NCBI GenBank assembly: GCA_037318855.1
Contig: CP134874.1
Coordinates: 3,844,598-3,908,597, forward strand
DNA length: 64,000 nt
Direction of reading: 5' to 3'
From: Candidatus Sedimenticola sp. (ex Thyasira tokunagai)
Lineage (GTDB): Bacteria; Pseudomonadota; Gammaproteobacteria; Chromatiales; Chromatiaceae
This document shows, in pieces, positions 62,028 through 64,000 of this stretch. Every line of letters begins with the position of its first letter. Position 1 is the stretch's first letter. A model generated the notes under the pieces. The model saw only the letters and a list, made by a program, of their open reading frames with translations, did not search any database and was not told where the DNA came from. The position numbers were made by a program, and so were the translations under genes.

Positions 62028-62569
62028 TCTAGCTCTCTCATTGTCTTCTCAAAAAGAAGATGTTGCTCTTCATCAGTAATGGTAAAACTCAACTCTGGGG
62101 GAAGTGTCTTTTCTGATGGAGTGCCATAGTTGATAATTCTCGAACTACAGTGTAATTGAGCCACAAGACCCCCCTTTATAGCTACCCTAGAAAAAAACAT
62201 TTTGCTTGGATTTGCATCTGTATATCCATTTTTACGTAACGCTAAAAGTGCGATTTTTTTAAAATCTTCGCATTCAGCCATGTTAGCAACCTTCTTATTT
62301 ATCGATACATGTCCTATTACATTTGTTTTTTTATTAACATTTATTCTGTACTCATGTGCAAAACTAATGACAGAATCCGTTGGTAATTTAGCCTTAATAT
62401 ATGCGTATGGAAGAAAATGATTTTTCAGTTCATTTGAAATTTCAAATGGATATTGTTGGCTTGGGCTCAACTCAAAAAAATCGGGGTACTCAAATTTGTA
62501 ATCATTTTCTGCAATTACACTACTTGTTAGAAAAAAACAGACTATGAATGTTGGTATGTATGACTTCAT
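62021..62569 (-). CDS. Exported protein of unknown function, probable gene cassette
   Basis: 182 residues with a signal peptide (TFIVCFFLTSSVIAE). Mature part with FEYPDFFELSPSQQYPF and a C-terminal SSRIINYGT...ELSFTITDEEQ; two Cys residues. No family recognised. AT-rich; begins about 12 bp after attC-like site A and ends in attC-like site B, so it fits a single gene cassette. Confidence 0.7.
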   Translation of the reverse strand: MKSYIPTFIVCFFLTSSVIAENDYKFEYPDFFELSPSQQYPFEISNELKNHFLPYAYIKAKLPTDSVISFAHEYRINVNKKTNVIGHVSINKKVANMAECEDFKKIALLALRKNGYTDANPSKMFFSRVAIKGGLVAQLHCSSRIINYGTPSEKTLPPELSFTITDEEQHLLFEKTMRELEH

Positions 62570-62681
62570 GATTTATCTCTACACTAACGTTCCAGCTAAA
62601 CCGACAGCTGTAGCGGTGCATGTTTTGTGCGATTTTGCACAAAACATGTGCCGCGGAAGTGGGTCGGTTTGAGCGCCTTGT

Positions 62682-62868
62682 ATGGTCAAATCCCCTCATT
62701 AATCTGATTAAATGGAGCCCGTAACTTGGGCAAACAAGTTACCGATTCAGTAGCCCGATGATGCCATGGTCTCACAGACCGTTAACAAGCGGGGGCACTG
62801 AATCGATCCGATTTTATCTCGAACAGTCGAATGGGCTCCAAGCCCGAATTTAGCAAGGTAGAGTTATA
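62682..62868 (+). ncRNA. Candidate bridge RNA of the attC-inserted IS110 element
   Basis: Non-coding 5' end of an IS110-group element, where bridge RNA is encoded in characterised members. It contains two ACAAG-bearing stretches (GGGCAAACAAGTTACC and CCGTTAACAAGCGGG) complementary to the CTTGT shared by both junctions, as expected for guide loops. Structure not computed. Confidence 0.5.
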
Positions 62869-63816
62869 ATGACAAACCTTAAGAAGAGAAAATCTGAAGT
62901 TAATGTGGGTGTCGATGTTGGTAAGTGGCTGCTGGATGTCTGCATCTATGAAAAAGGGATTCATTGGCAGGATGAAAATACAGCGGATGGTATCAAAAGA
63001 ATTTTGAAACGCCTCGCCTACTATCATGTTGAACGCCTGGTCATGGAGGCTACAGGCCGATATCAACTCGAACTGGCAGCCACAGCATACAAAAAGGGCA
63101 TTCCTGTCTGCATCATCAAGCCACTATCAATACGACGCTATGCCGGAGCAATCGATCAACTGGCTAAAACAGATAAGATTGATGCTCAGGTCATAGCTGA
63201 GTTTGCCGCTGTCGTACAACCGTCACCGACACCTGCAGTCGGCAAGAACCTTCGTATTATCAAAGACCTGCTAGCAAGAAGAAGGCAGCTCATGGAGATG
63301 CGCACCAAGGAGTTGAACCGTGTGCAGATAATGGGGAAGAGTTCTGAGGCCTCATGCCGCCGTATCATTAAGAGCTTAGATGTTGAAATTTCCCGCATTG
63401 AGAAAAAGCTTGATCAGTACGTCAACAAGCAGCCTGAATGGGCTGACCGGAAGGCGATACTGATGTCTGCGCCTGGTGTTGGGACCACATTGGCCTACAC
63501 ATTATTGGCCGACATGCCGGAGCTTGGGACCATGACAAACAAGCAGGCTGCCTCATTGGTAGGCGTTGCTCCTATCAACCGTGATAGCGGGAGGATGCGA
63601 GGCAAGAGACGTATCCAGGGCGGCAGAGCCTGTGTCAGAACCACACTGTATATGGCGACGTTAAGTGCCACTCAGTGCAACCCGATTATCAAGGCTTTTT
63701 ATCGTCAGCTTGTTGATCAGGGAAAGCATAAAAAAGTTGCCCTTACAGCATGCATGCGCAAGTTCATCACCATGCTAAATGCTATGGTACGTGACCAGGT
63801 TGAGTGGGCCTATTGA
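62869..63816 (+). CDS. IS110-family DEDD transposase, intact
   Basis: 315 residues: VNVGVDVGKWLLDVCIY (first Asp), LVMEATGRYQLELA (Glu), AKTDKIDAQVIAEFAA (two Asp), then the Tnp20 part MSAPGVGTTLAYTLLADMPELG and RDSGRMRGKRRIQGGRACVRTTLYMAT with the catalytic Ser. Directs guided recombination with its non-coding RNA in known members. Confidence 0.93.
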   Translation: MTNLKKRKSEVNVGVDVGKWLLDVCIYEKGIHWQDENTADGIKRILKRLAYYHVERLVMEATGRYQLELAATAYKKGIPVCIIKPLSIRRYAGAIDQLAKTDKIDAQVIAEFAAVVQPSPTPAVGKNLRIIKDLLARRRQLMEMRTKELNRVQIMGKSSEASCRRIIKSLDVEISRIEKKLDQYVNKQPEWADRKAILMSAPGVGTTLAYTLLADMPELGTMTNKQAASLVGVAPINRDSGRMRGKRRIQGGRACVRTTLYMATLSATQCNPIIKAFYRQLVDQGKHKKVALTACMRKFITMLNAMVRDQVEWAY

Positions 63817-63864
63817 ATTGTTAAAGAGCTGGTTTGACACCACAGTCGCTTGTTATGCGCCTGT

Positions 63865-64000
63865 TTACTCACGATTAAGTTCAAAAGTAATTCCTGGAGT
63901 ATGACCAATCAGCGTCTGATACTTAATGCGATTACTAGATAACTCTAGTAGCTCATACACCTTGAACTGGGGTGAGCGTGAGCTAATATCATTTGGTTCG
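63865..64000 (-). CDS. C-terminal end of an unknown protein, probable cassette gene (partial)
   Basis: The minus-strand frame entering from the right edge encodes EPNDISSRSPQFKVYELLEL...GHTPGITFELNRE, then TAA at 63867-63865. It ends a few bases before the R'' of attC-like site A, the same gene-to-attC arrangement as the next cassette. No family recognised from 45 residues. Confidence 0.55.
   Translation of the reverse strand, partial: EPNDISSRSPQFKVYELLELSSNRIKYQTLIGHTPGITFELNRE

Larger units (their letters stand above)
62682..63853 (+). mobile_element. IS110-family element inserted in attC-like site A
   Basis: The string CTTGT occurs at both junctions (62677-62681 and 63849-63853); removing one copy with the element restores the attC arm. 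There are no terminal inverted repeats. The element has a long 5' (187 bp) and very short 3' (about 37 bp) non-coding end, the IS110-group layout. Confidence 0.8.
62581..63860 (-). other. attC-like site A, split by an IS110-family element
   Basis: The proximal part 62581-62681 on the minus strand reads CAAGGCGCTCAAACCGAC ... GTCGGTTTAGCTGGAACGTTAGTG, with a 13-bp internal hairpin (GCATGTTTTGTGC/GCACAAAACATG). The R'' end (GCGCATAACAAG) lies at 63850-63860 beyond the IS. Joining them gives GCATAACAAGGCGCTCAAACCGAC, a standard-looking attC left arm. Confidence 0.6.

Overview
The window looks like a chromosomal segment of a sulfur-oxidising, CO2-fixing gammaproteobacterium, possibly a symbiont or sediment lineage of the Sedimenticola / Endoriftia / Thiodiazotropha type. 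That placement is inferred from gene content (cbbQ-cbbO, a DmsA-like molybdoenzyme with a multiheme cytochrome, PilZ, Rsd, long-form HisG, very many insertion sequences) and is not proven. No rRNA, tRNA or CRISPR array was recognised.

1-15 kb: a redox/respiration module. A heme-motif histidine kinase and an NtrC-type regulator (minus strand) diverge from a plus-strand cluster that starts with a near-perfect sigma-54 promoter (4984-5000). The cluster encodes a small exported protein, a very Met/Gly-rich tandem-repeat exported protein, a pentaheme cytochrome c, a Tat-exported DmsA-like catalytic subunit, a DmsB-like Fe-S subunit, a TorD-like chaperone and a polyferredoxin. Convergent to it lie an exported MsrA-MsrB fusion and a DUF1223 thioredoxin-like protein. 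I suggest one system for making and repairing a methionine-rich envelope protein, or for reducing sulfoxides; that link is inference.

15-28.5 kb: an OmpR/EnvZ-like pair, then a mobile-element-rich stretch. It holds an IS481 element interrupted by an IS256 element (both with intact target duplications), a Met-rich lipoprotein, an AT-rich membrane/periplasmic gene pair, a DUF2892 gene, and a Crp/Fnr gene broken twice, by IS1380 copy 2 and by a decayed IS21 element. A short upstream segment is a scar of a second crp-DUF2892 pair.

28.5-49.8 kb: mostly housekeeping. It contains cbbQ and cbbO without RuBisCO, PilZ, bioA, a chemotaxis receptor, a glutathione S-transferase split by a decayed IS4 element, aroG, ppk2, a K+ channel, a Sel1 protein, an IMPase, a lytic transglycosylase, a divergent cyclase-domain protein, rsd and a second Met-rich exported protein. 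Palindromic MITE-like repeats of about 165 bp punctuate it.

49.8-64 kb: accessory DNA. There is IS1380 copy 3 inside a MITE, a putative aminopeptidase, a RAYT transposase, and hisI-hisG flanked by duplicated segments. An IS3 element split by an IS110 element follows. The last part appears to be a fossil integron cassette array: small AT-rich minus-strand orphan genes separated by attC-like palindromes, one split by an IS110-family element and the array also hit by IS1380 copy 4. Most ISs keep target duplications, so ends and pre-insertion gene sequences could be reconstructed by eye.
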